From JAABTH01 sp964390725 (GTDB lineage: Bacteria > Bacillota > Dethiobacteria > DTU022): a stretch of DNA of 64,000 nt. The translations under genes and the position numbers were made by a program. Positions 32,725-40,702 of this stretch are shown here, piece after piece. Location of the stretch: contig CAYMIW010000009.1 in assembly GCA_964390725.1 (NCBI GenBank), positions 1 through 64,000 of the forward strand, in the 5' to 3' direction. Numbering within the stretch: the stretch's first letter is position 1; each line of letters opens with the position of its first letter. Under the pieces are notes generated by a model that had not been told where the DNA came from, searched no databases, and was given only the letters and a program-made list of their open reading frames with translations.

Positions 32725-34266
32725 TTATTTAACCTCCCCATATGGATTTAGCCGCGGAAGAAGCCCGGGGACTTCTTTAAAGATTAATCCACAGGTGTCT
32801 TCGGACAAATAATTAGGTTTAGTTTCTTCCAGTTCAACAACTTTTTCATGCACCTTTAGCAAAGTCTGATCCTGGTCTTCCGACTCCCCTTCAAATGGAA
32901 AACCGGCGAAAATTTCCCCACGCCTGAGCATTCCCCGGGCATAACGGGCATACATCCGATATGGACTGTGCATAACATCAGCAATCATTTTCCTCGTTTT
33001 TGCCGCATTTTCACCATTTAACGCCTGCTCTCTCTGTAAGAACTTAACCATACCAATCTGGTGGTTATCCAGTAGTGCCTGTTCCGGACTGAAAGTCTGG
33101 GTTTTATCCAGGAGCCCGAAAGAATAATGAACCAGATCAGGAGCGGCCAGTGGAACCATGCTGTGCGTATACATTTTTTCCATGGTCGCCTGGATCCCGG
33201 GAACCTTGGCATCGCCAACCCCTGCCGTAGAATAACAGGGCACCCCGTAATACCTGGCCATCTGTGCACAGGCCATAGTGTATTGACAGAATTCAGGAAC
33301 CCCGTACATGTCATGCAAATCATCCATCCTGGCCCTGACAGGAACGGCCCCGTATATAACCGGTGCACCGCGACTGGCAAGCTGGTTAATTGTAATACCA
33401 GCCAGGGCTTCGGCATTAACCTGGGCAACCATACCCAGGATATCAATAGGCGCTGTAGATCCACCCTGCGGTGAAGTAGAAATAACAACCGGTAAACCGA
33501 GCCTGGCAATGGCAATTAACTTTTCTGCAGTATCGTCAACAACCTGCAGCGGGCTTTTAATGACACTGGTGATGAATGCAACCAGGGGATTATCGATCAA
33601 TTGCTGCTTTCCACCCGCGATAATTTCAGCCATCTTAACCACTTTTTCAAGCTGGTCATAATCGGCAACCCCACCGATAACCGGCTTGGTTAAGTGGTTT
33701 AGAGAAGCAAAAAAAACATTGACATCTTTATTATCTGTTGTGATATCAGCATCCTGAATGTTAACATTGCGGATAAAGAAATCAAGGTTCTCCAGCTGCT
33801 CTGCCAGATGGGCTGAACGACAGAGCAAATTAAGGCTTCCCCTGCTTTTTTTCATAACCGCAAAAGTTCTTTTGACCCCTTCTTTTTCAGATAGGAACAC
33901 TTCCGGTTCAGTTTCCAGCCAATAATTTGTTTCAGAGCCAGTACCGAAGTAAACTCTGGTTCCTTCTGCATCAAGGACAACCCTCTTCGCAGGATCACGG
34001 GCACCAAGAGTAACCCTGGTTGGCGCTGAATCAAGGGCGCTTTTTACAACTCCCGGCGGGATACTGATCCACCAGGCATCATGCTCACCTTCTTTGGTTT
34101 TTTTAATTTTTGCCCCTTCCTTTTCGAATAGGGCAGTACTTTCTTCGTGATAGCATAATATCCCGGGGCTTTGTAAAAGCTCAAGCGAGGTTTCATCAAT
34201 CAATTCAACCTGCTCCCTGCTAAGCTTCTGATATGGTTTGTTAATCAACATACCGGTTCCACTCAT
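32725..34266 (-). CDS. MttB-superfamily corrinoid methyltransferase, non-pyrrolysine (B)
   Basis: A 513-residue MttB-superfamily protein without an amber codon, first gene of the methyltransferase-corrinoid-SAM methyltransferase unit. It resembles paralogue A in plan (for example T-K-P-V-I-G-G near 200 and S-P-Q-G-G-S-T-A-P near 272) but is longer and clearly diverged, so the two probably act on different substrates or with different corrinoid proteins. Glycine betaine is a reasonable guess given the transporter downstream. A GGAGGTG lies some distance upstream of the ATG; a divergent CDF gene lies on the other side of a 416-bp gap. Confidence 0.87.
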   Translation of the reverse strand: MSGTGMLINKPYQKLSREQVELIDETSLELLQSPGILCYHEESTALFEKEGAKIKKTKEGEHDAWWISIPPGVVKSALDSAPTRVTLGARDPAKRVVLDAEGTRVYFGTGSETNYWLETEPEVFLSEKEGVKRTFAVMKKSRGSLNLLCRSAHLAEQLENLDFFIRNVNIQDADITTDNKDVNVFFASLNHLTKPVIGGVADYDQLEKVVKMAEIIAGGKQQLIDNPLVAFITSVIKSPLQVVDDTAEKLIAIARLGLPVVISTSPQGGSTAPIDILGMVAQVNAEALAGITINQLASRGAPVIYGAVPVRARMDDLHDMYGVPEFCQYTMACAQMARYYGVPCYSTAGVGDAKVPGIQATMEKMYTHSMVPLAAPDLVHYSFGLLDKTQTFSPEQALLDNHQIGMVKFLQREQALNGENAAKTRKMIADVMHSPYRMYARYARGMLRRGEIFAGFPFEGESEDQDQTLLKVHEKVVELEETKPNYLSEDTCGLIFKEVPGLLPRLNPYGEVK

Positions 34267-34682
34267 TTTTTAGCCTGTTTCAGACCAGGCTATACACCTC
34301 CTTATCATTTGAATCTAAAAAACCCGCAGCTAATCTTACAGGTCGGGCCTGACTGTGATTATCATACGGGTGTTTTTACAATCATTATAATGGATCCGGC
34401 CCGCTTACCGGAGGAACCCTCCCATCGGTGCTGGATATATTCTTTCTGATTTATAATTATTTCATATAGCTGAATATGATGCAAAGAAGGTTGGCCCGCC
34501 AATTTAAGAGAATTTGAGCTTCTACCGGAGCTTTATATTAACAATCAGGTTTACAGCCCAATGCCGTGCTCAAGCTATGCCTGAACTGGTTAGAAACAAA
34601 TTATCTTTTTCAGGGAAGGTAAAAATCGATTTTAAACTATATAATGCTATAATATTAAGAATACAATATGGGGGATGGTGAA
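34267..34682. other. 416-bp divergent intergenic region with structured dyad
   Basis: No gene is seen. A long imperfect dyad centred on GTCGGGCCTGAC (34331-34360) has flanking arms A-A-T-C / G-A-T-T and A-C-A-G / C-T-G-T that keep pairing. TATAAT (minus strand, about 34390) is a possible -10 box for the MttB-like gene, and TATAAT at 34648-34653 a likely -10 for the CDF gene. The dyad would then lie in the leader RNA or promoter of the methyltransferase unit. Confidence 0.45.
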
Positions 34683-35600
34683 ATGAAAAGTTTTGCTTCG
34701 GCCCTGGCAAACAAACTTACCGACAGCAGGGATCTGCATCATCCCGGTGAGAGACACCGTGTGGGATTAATAGAAAGCTGGGTTAGCATAGCAGGAAACC
34801 TCTTTTTAACCCTGCTCAAGGGTCTGTTCGGGCTGCTCACAAACAGCTTATCCCTGACAGCTGATGCTGTTCACAGCGCCTCCGATATTTTATCATCACT
34901 GGTAGTGCTTATTGGCTTTTCCCTGGCCAAACGCCAGCCCGATCATGAACATCCTCACGGCCACGGCCGCATAGAATACCTGTCCGGACTGCTGATAGCT
35001 GTTATGCTGATCGGGGCCGGTGCTGCCTTCGCCTATAACGCTTATCACAGGGTGTCAAACAATATCTATGCTAACCCGGGGCTGTCCGCAATTGCAGCTG
35101 TTATTATTGCCATAGCTTTAAAAGAATTCATGTACCATTTTTCAGCTGCACTGGGTAAAAAAATCGATTCCGAAGCCCTTGCTGCCGATGCCTGGCATCA
35201 CCGCAGTGACTCACTTTCATCAATTCTTGTATTAATTGCCTTAACCGGAAGCTACCTGGGGATTCCGGCCCTGGATGCATATTTTGGTTTCGCAGTTGCC
35301 GTTTTTATTGCCTACGCTGGCTACAAGGTCGCCCGGCAATCATGTAGCCGCCTGCTGGGAAAGGCTCCTGATCAAGCTCTTGAGCAAAAAATAAGTGACT
35401 GCGCCAGGGAAGTCCCGGGAGTAATTGACATTCATGATCTGGAAGTTCACGATTACGGCTCATGGAAAGTCATAACAATGCACATTGAAGTAGATGGTAA
35501 CATCACTCTCGATCAAGCCCATAAAATTGCCCACCAGGTAGAAGACCATATCTGCGCCCGTTTCTATTGCAACACTTTAGTCCACCTTGATCCGCGTTAA
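34683..35600 (+). CDS. Cation diffusion facilitator (CDF) metal exporter
   Basis: A 305-residue inner-membrane metal/proton antiporter. Six helices are predicted; helix 2 has H-S-A-S-D and helix 5 has H-H-R-S-D, which form the transport site, and the H-E-H-P-H-G-H-G-R loop follows helix 2. The C-terminal cytoplasmic domain (about 215-305) has the ferredoxin-like dimer fold with several His. The H-x3-D site in helix 2 suits Zn2+, Fe2+ or Co2+. ATG 34683 has GGGGGA at 8 nt; an ATG at 34668 overlaps it. The 3' end lies close to the convergent selenoprotein candidate. Confidence 0.9.
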   Translation: MKSFASALANKLTDSRDLHHPGERHRVGLIESWVSIAGNLFLTLLKGLFGLLTNSLSLTADAVHSASDILSSLVVLIGFSLAKRQPDHEHPHGHGRIEYLSGLLIAVMLIGAGAAFAYNAYHRVSNNIYANPGLSAIAAVIIAIALKEFMYHFSAALGKKIDSEALAADAWHHRSDSLSSILVLIALTGSYLGIPALDAYFGFAVAVFIAYAGYKVARQSCSRLLGKAPDQALEQKISDCAREVPGVIDIHDLEVHDYGSWKVITMHIEVDGNITLDQAHKIAHQVEDHICARFYCNTLVHLDPR

Positions 35601-35636
35601 TCAAATCAACCGCACACGGCGGTATTTTTAGATTCC
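35601..35636 (-). promoter_or_regulatory. Candidate bacterial SECIS element
   Basis: On the minus strand, 13 nt after the in-frame TGA, a 5-bp stem ACCGC/GCGGT (35619-35623 with 35609-35613) closes a CGTGT loop with G at its second position. The loop begins about 18 nt after the TGA, inside the range known for bacterial SECIS elements. On the plus strand the same hairpin is followed by ATTTTTA and could end the CDF transcript. Confidence 0.5.
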
Positions 35637-35846
35637 TCAACCTCCACCGCCAAAACCAGTATATTGCAAAACACCGTCTTCAACCACCACCGGAACCTGA
35701 TCAGCCTTGTATTCTTCGCGGGCTCTTTTCAAGGCCTCGGCATCCCTGCTGACATTATAAAGCTTAAAATCAGTTCCTTTTCTTTTTAATATATCCACCT
35801 GCTTCTCGCAATAAGGACAGCCATCCTTGACGTACACTTCCAGCAT
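35628..35846 (-). CDS. Glutaredoxin-like protein, probable U-x-x-stop selenoprotein
   Basis: A small thioredoxin-fold redox protein. C-P-Y-C lies at residues 10-13, V-P-V-V near 52 is the cis-Pro loop, and the chain runs to G-F-G-G-G-G. There an in-frame TGA (35637-35639) is followed by only two codons, Gly and Ile, and then TAA (35628-35630). This U-G-I-stop ending matches the U-x-x-star family of glutaredoxin-like (seleno)proteins, so the TGA is read here as selenocysteine at residue 70 of 72. A hairpin at the right distance could be the SECIS. If TGA is a true stop, the protein is 69 residues. It was annotated to the TAA for this reason. Confidence 0.72.
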
Positions 35847-36003
35847 TTAAAACCCTCGCTTTCTGAAGATCTTATATTGTCGCACAGTGATATTTTCATT
35901 ATAAAAAGAAACATCAGTGAAGGCAAGCAAGACTATGCAGGGCTATTCTGCGCTCAAGATGTAACATTGCCATTGGGCTAACCACAACTACATCCCCATC
36001 CTA

Positions 36004-36032
36004 TTGACTTTGAACCCGGCCTTGTTTATAAT
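36004..36032 (+). promoter_or_regulatory. Sigma-A promoter of nadE
   Basis: TTGACT (36004-36009), 17-bp spacer, TATAAT (36027-36032): five of six and six of six matches to consensus. Transcription should begin near 36039, leaving a leader of about 80 nt. Confidence 0.85.
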
Positions 36033-36071
36033 GCAGCCAGAATAATCCGCAGGTATAACGGGAAAAACGCT

Positions 36072-36094
36072 CACGGGAAAGTAGCCTTCCCGTG
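36072..36094 (+). promoter_or_regulatory. Leader hairpin upstream of nadE
   Basis: An 8-bp stem CACGGGAA/TTCCCGTG (36072-36079, 36087-36094), 7-nt loop, extended by G-C-T/G-G-C flanks and followed by GGGCTTTGTTTG. It lies between the promoter and the ribosome binding site and could be a weak attenuator. Confidence 0.55.
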
Positions 36095-36120
36095 GGCTTT
36101 GTTTGTGGAGGGGTGTAGTA

Positions 36121-37767
36121 ATGCGCATTGCACTGGCCCAGCTTAACCCGACTATTGGTGCCCTAAATAAAAACTGTGCCCGGATCAAAGATGTTTTCAG
36201 CAGGGCAAGAAAAGGGAAAGCCGATCTTGTTATCTTTACTGAAATGGCAGTTAGTGGCTACCCTCCCAAAGATCTACTACTTTACAGCGATTTCGTCGAA
36301 AGAGAGAATAGAATAATAAATAATGAAATCGCTCCGTTAACTGCCCGGGACAATCCCGGGATTATAATCGGCAGTTTTCAGCATGAAAATGGTAAATTAT
36401 ATAACAGCGCCTTTGTCCTGGAAAACGGACAGATCAAATCTGTTCACCATAAAACCCTTCTGCCAAATTACGACGTGTTTGACGAAAAACGTTACTTCGC
36501 AAGCTGCAGGGATCGCCGGGTTGAGCTGCTGGACGATATACCGGCAGCAATTACTATCTGTGAAGATATCTGGAATGACCGAGACTTTTTCTCCAACCCT
36601 ATTCACAACCTGGACCCAGTCGAAATGCTATTCGGGCAGGGTGCCCGCCTGCTGATCAACCTCTCGGCATCTCCCTATAATCTGGGCAAACACAGGCTCA
36701 GAGAAGACCTTCTTTCTTTTTTGTCTGCCAAGTATAAAAGTGGCATTATTTATCTCAACCAGGTCGGGGGCAATGATGAACTCGTTTTTGATGGCTGCAG
36801 CCTGGTTTACAATAACAGCGGAGAACTGCTTTATCGTGCTGCTGCCTTTGAAGAAGAATTGTTTTTTGTAGAAAGCGACGACCTCAACAAACCTGCACAA
36901 AACAACCCCATGCCGATCAACGAAAACATTGATACAGTTTACCGGGCCCTGCTGACAGGTTTAAGGGATTATGTTTATAAAACCGGTTTCAGTAAGGTTG
37001 TATTGGGCTTGAGCGGCGGCATTGATTCTGCTGTAGTCGCCGCCCTGGCAGCACACGCTCTTGGCCCCGCCAATGTTTTTGGGATTATGATGCCCTCTCA
37101 ATATTCTTCCGATCACAGCATTGAAGACGCTGTAAGTCTCGCCAAAAACCTGGGCATTCCCTACCGTATAAAATCTATTGAAAGCCCTTTCAACGCTTAC
37201 ATTGATCTACTAAACCAGGAGAAAGGTCCAATTGGTGATTTGGCGGAAGAAAATCTGCAGGCACGCATTCGGGGTGACCTGGTTATGCATTATTCAAACC
37301 GTGAAGGGTTGCTGGCCCTGACAACCGGTAACAAGTCGGAGCTTGCTGTCGGTTATTGCACAATGTATGGAGACATGGCCGGAGGGTTGGCAGTAATTGC
37401 CGACCTGCCCAAAATGATGGTTTACGAACTGGCCTATCATATTAACAAAGTATGCCGGAGCGAACAGATCCCCCTGAGGACAATTAACAAAGCACCTTCC
37501 GCCGAGCTACGCCCAGATCAGAAAGATGAAGATTCTTTACCCCCTTACCATATACTTGACCCAATTCTACATTACTTCATTGAAGAAAACCTTTCTGCCC
37601 AAGCAATTATTGAAAAGGGCTATGATCCGGAAACGGTAGCCAGGGTAATCTACCTGGTGGATAGGGCCGAATTTAAAAGACGCCAGGCCGCTCCAGGGCT
37701 GCGCGTTACAACACGCTCTTTCGGCATGGGCAGGCGGATGCCTATTGCCCGCAGTTATGAATACTAA
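36121..37767 (+). CDS. nadE: Glutamine-dependent NAD+ synthetase
   Basis: A 548-residue cytoplasmic enzyme with two domains. The N-terminal nitrilase-like glutaminase (about 1-260) has the E-K-C triad in F-T-E-M-A, H-K-T-L-L-P and I-C-E-D-I-W. The C-terminal synthetase (about 275-545) has the P-loop-like S-G-G-I-D-S-A. Ammonia from glutamine amidates deamido-NAD+ with ATP. ATG 36121 has GGAGGGG 9 nt upstream; an upstream in-frame TTG (36103) is rejected. It is followed 15 bp later by mnmG, so the two are probably cotranscribed. Confidence 0.95.
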   Translation: MRIALAQLNPTIGALNKNCARIKDVFSRARKGKADLVIFTEMAVSGYPPKDLLLYSDFVERENRIINNEIAPLTARDNPGIIIGSFQHENGKLYNSAFVLENGQIKSVHHKTLLPNYDVFDEKRYFASCRDRRVELLDDIPAAITICEDIWNDRDFFSNPIHNLDPVEMLFGQGARLLINLSASPYNLGKHRLREDLLSFLSAKYKSGIIYLNQVGGNDELVFDGCSLVYNNSGELLYRAAAFEEELFFVESDDLNKPAQNNPMPINENIDTVYRALLTGLRDYVYKTGFSKVVLGLSGGIDSAVVAALAAHALGPANVFGIMMPSQYSSDHSIEDAVSLAKNLGIPYRIKSIESPFNAYIDLLNQEKGPIGDLAEENLQARIRGDLVMHYSNREGLLALTTGNKSELAVGYCTMYGDMAGGLAVIADLPKMMVYELAYHINKVCRSEQIPLRTINKAPSAELRPDQKDEDSLPPYHILDPILHYFIEENLSAQAIIEKGYDPETVARVIYLVDRAEFKRRQAAPGLRVTTRSFGMGRRMPIARSYEY

Positions 37768-37782
37768 AAAGCGGTGAATGAT

Positions 37783-39732
37783 ATGACCCAACTAAATAAT
37801 AGTAAAACAAAACCCATTCAGGATGTACTGGTAATCGGAGCCGGACACGCCGGCTGCGAAGCAGCTTTGGCAGCAGCGCGCCTCGGCTGTAAAACGCTGC
37901 TGTTAACCATTAATCTTGACACAGTAGCTCACATGGCCTGCAACCCTTCACTTGGCGGTCCGGGAAAAGGGCACCTGGTCAAAGAGATCGATGCCCTGGG
38001 TGGCGAAATGAGCCGGGCCGCTGATAAAAACCTGCTCCAGGTAAGAATGCTCAACACAGGTAAAGGGCCGGCTGTGCAGGCAATAAGAGCCCAGATCGAC
38101 CGCTGGGGTTACCAGCGCACCATGCGCCTGACATTAGAAGAAGAACCAAACCTGGTAATCCGGGAAGATATGGCAGAAGAAATCATGGTTAAAAACGGAT
38201 CCGTTACAGCAGTGCGCGGACGAAGCGGTGCTATTTATCACTGCCGGGCGGTAATTATTTGCAGCGGAGTTTACCTTCGCTCGGAAATCTTCCTGGGCAA
38301 CCTCCATTATACTGCTGCACCAGGCAACTTAACACCCTCCTTTAATCTGGTTAAAAGCCTTCAGGAACTGGATATTGAAATTGACCGTTTCAAAACAGGT
38401 ACTCCGCCGAGAGTATACCGGCGCAGCATTGACTTCAGCAAACTTACTCCGGTTGAAGGAGATAAAAACGTTTCCGGTTTTTCAATATCCAGGGCTGATC
38501 TACCCCGGGAACAAATTCCCTGCTGGATGACCTATACCAATGCCGAAACACATAAAGTTATTCGCGACAACTTTTCCGTTGCCCCTATCTACAGTGGCCT
38601 GATCAAGGGACGCGGGCCCCGCTACTGCCCGTCAATCGAAGACAAGATAGTCCGTTTTGCTGACCGTAACCGCCACCCCATCTTTATTGAACCTGAAGGT
38701 GCGGATACAGATGAACTATATTTACAGGGTATTTCAACCGGCCTCCCCCCGGATGTGCAGCAGCAGTTTTTACGTACCATTGAAGGGCTTGAAGAAGTAG
38801 AAATCATGCGTCCCGCATATGCCATAGAATACGACTACTCACCCCCAACCGGACTTAAACCAACCCTGGAAACTAAAGCTGTACGGGGACTATACTTTGC
38901 CGGTCAAATTAATGGAACAACAGGTTACGAAGAAGCCGCCGCCCAGGGTCTGCTGGCCGGAATCAACGCGGCACAGAACCTGCAGAATTTAGAACCGCTG
39001 ATCCTGAAAAGAAGTGAAGCCTACATCGGGGTTGTAATAGATGACCTTGTTACAAGAGGGGTTGAAGAACCTTACCGCATTTTTACTTCCCGGGGGGAAC
39101 ACCGTCTGCTGCTCAGGCAGGATAACGCTGACCTGCGTTTAAGTGAAATCGGTTTTAATATCGGCCTGCTCGATAAAGAGCGTTACCGGCTGCACCTGGC
39201 TAAAAAAGAATTCATTGATAACGAAATAAAAAGCCTTGGGAAAATAAAGCACAATCCCGGCAGCAAAGTAGAATCATTCCTGGAGCAGCATAATTCTGCT
39301 GCCCTCCGTCACCCGGTTAGCGCTCTTGAACTTATCAGGCGGCCTGAAATAAATTACCTCGACTACATGGCCTGGGAAGGTATTGAACTACCCGCTGACC
39401 TGCCTGCAGGCACCATTGAGGAAATTGAAAACCAGGTTAAGTATGCCGGCTATATCGCCAAACAGGAGCAGATGATCCTGAAAACAGCCCGGATGCATGA
39501 GAAAAAAATCCCTGAAGGTTTCGACTATGGACAGGCTGTAAACCTTTCCCGCGAAGCGAGACAGAAGCTGGCAAAAATAAGGCCGGCAACTGTGGGGCAG
39601 GCATCCCGAATGGAGGGTGTCAGCCCGGCCGATATATCAGTTCTGCTTCTTTACCTGGATCGACCGGAAATTATACAGGGGAAAAAAGTTGAAAGTATTG
39701 CCCCGGAAGAGTCGGATCAAGATGAATCGTGA
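37783..39732 (+). CDS. mnmG: tRNA uridine-5-carboxymethylaminomethyl modification enzyme MnmG
   Basis: A 649-residue FAD protein (GidA). The dinucleotide-binding motif G-A-G-H-A-G-C-E-A-A lies near residues 19-28, with the two family signatures G-P-G-K-G near 54 and C-P-S-I-E-D-K-I near 285. With MnmE it installs cmnm5 at U34 of tRNAs, using GTP, FAD and methylene-THF. Alone here, without mnmE. ATG 37783 has GGTGA 5 nt upstream; GTG 37774 overlaps that site. The stop overlaps the next gene by 11 bp. Confidence 0.95.
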   Translation: MTQLNNSKTKPIQDVLVIGAGHAGCEAALAAARLGCKTLLLTINLDTVAHMACNPSLGGPGKGHLVKEIDALGGEMSRAADKNLLQVRMLNTGKGPAVQAIRAQIDRWGYQRTMRLTLEEEPNLVIREDMAEEIMVKNGSVTAVRGRSGAIYHCRAVIICSGVYLRSEIFLGNLHYTAAPGNLTPSFNLVKSLQELDIEIDRFKTGTPPRVYRRSIDFSKLTPVEGDKNVSGFSISRADLPREQIPCWMTYTNAETHKVIRDNFSVAPIYSGLIKGRGPRYCPSIEDKIVRFADRNRHPIFIEPEGADTDELYLQGISTGLPPDVQQQFLRTIEGLEEVEIMRPAYAIEYDYSPPTGLKPTLETKAVRGLYFAGQINGTTGYEEAAAQGLLAGINAAQNLQNLEPLILKRSEAYIGVVIDDLVTRGVEEPYRIFTSRGEHRLLLRQDNADLRLSEIGFNIGLLDKERYRLHLAKKEFIDNEIKSLGKIKHNPGSKVESFLEQHNSAALRHPVSALELIRRPEINYLDYMAWEGIELPADLPAGTIEEIENQVKYAGYIAKQEQMILKTARMHEKKIPEGFDYGQAVNLSREARQKLAKIRPATVGQASRMEGVSPADISVLLLYLDRPEIIQGKKVESIAPEESDQDES

Positions 39733-40657
39733 CCAGGACAAGCTACAGGCGGGCTGGTATTATCGCCTCAGTCTTTTTTTTAAAGAAAGATTCGGAAAAC
39801 CTGTTTATAAAATTCCTCTTGATGCAGGCTTCAGCTGCCCAAACAGGGACGGTACTGTGGGAACCGGTGGCTGCAGCTATTGCTATAACCCATCTTTTTC
39901 ACCTTTTAGCGGCGAAAAACCGCCTTCGTTAAGGGAGCAAATCCTGAAAAGCAAGAAAAAAAGCAGGAAAACCCTCTACCTGGCTTACTTTCAGGCTTAC
40001 ACCAATACTTATGCCCCGGTGGAAAAGTTAAAGGTGCTTTATGATCAAGCACTGTCAGATGATGAAGTTATCGGTTTAAGTATCGCAACCAGACCTGACT
40101 GTATTTCAGAGGAAATTATCGATCTGCTGGAAGGGTACGCTGCCCGCTGTCATGTTTGGATCGAATACGGATTGCAGTCTGCTCACGATGAAACCTTAAA
40201 ACGCATTAACCGGGGACACGACTCGGCTGCTTTCACCAAAGCGATGGAACTGACAGCCTCCAGGGGAATTTTTATTTGTGCTCACATCATCCTTGGCCTC
40301 CCCGGCGAATCAAAAGAGATGATGCTCGCCACGATCGATTTCCTGAATCAATGTAAAATAGACGGAATAAAATTTCACCATCTTCAGATAATCAGGGGGA
40401 CCCCCCTTGCTTCTGACTACGAAGAAGGTTTAATCGAAGTATTCGATCAACCCGGACATTACATTGATCTGCTCTGTGATTGCCTGGAAAGGTTATCGCC
40501 TGACTGTGTTATTCATCGTTTGGCCAGCCAGGCGAGCAGTAAAGATTTGCTGATAGCTCCTCACTGGCCTGTTGGTTCAGGGCAGCTGGCATCCATGGTC
40601 GAGAGTGAACTTAAAAGGCGGGGAACATACCAGGGAGCACTATTCAAAAACAGTTGA
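39722..40657 (+). CDS. Radical SAM protein of the TIGR01212/YhcC family
   Basis: A 311-residue cytoplasmic radical SAM protein. The cluster cysteines are C39, C51 and C54, in the family form C-P-N-R-D-G and G-C-x-Y-C rather than the usual C-x3-C-x2-C. The barrel includes I-E-Y-G-L-Q-S and H-I-I-L-G-L-P-G-E. The family function is not settled. ATG 39722 lies inside the end of mnmG, so expression is likely coupled. The open frame extends upstream within mnmG but has no sensible start there. Confidence 0.88.
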   Translation: MNRDQDKLQAGWYYRLSLFFKERFGKPVYKIPLDAGFSCPNRDGTVGTGGCSYCYNPSFSPFSGEKPPSLREQILKSKKKSRKTLYLAYFQAYTNTYAPVEKLKVLYDQALSDDEVIGLSIATRPDCISEEIIDLLEGYAARCHVWIEYGLQSAHDETLKRINRGHDSAAFTKAMELTASRGIFICAHIILGLPGESKEMMLATIDFLNQCKIDGIKFHHLQIIRGTPLASDYEEGLIEVFDQPGHYIDLLCDCLERLSPDCVIHRLASQASSKDLLIAPHWPVGSGQLASMVESELKRRGTYQGALFKNS

Positions 40658-40702
40658 GTATAGTATTATCCCCCTGCTATTACTTCATCACCCTTTTTCA
40701 AC

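Noticed and set aside
24638..34266. Pyrrolysine-containing MttB genes
   Set aside because: Both MttB-like frames are complete without an internal TAG, so pyrrolysine is not needed.
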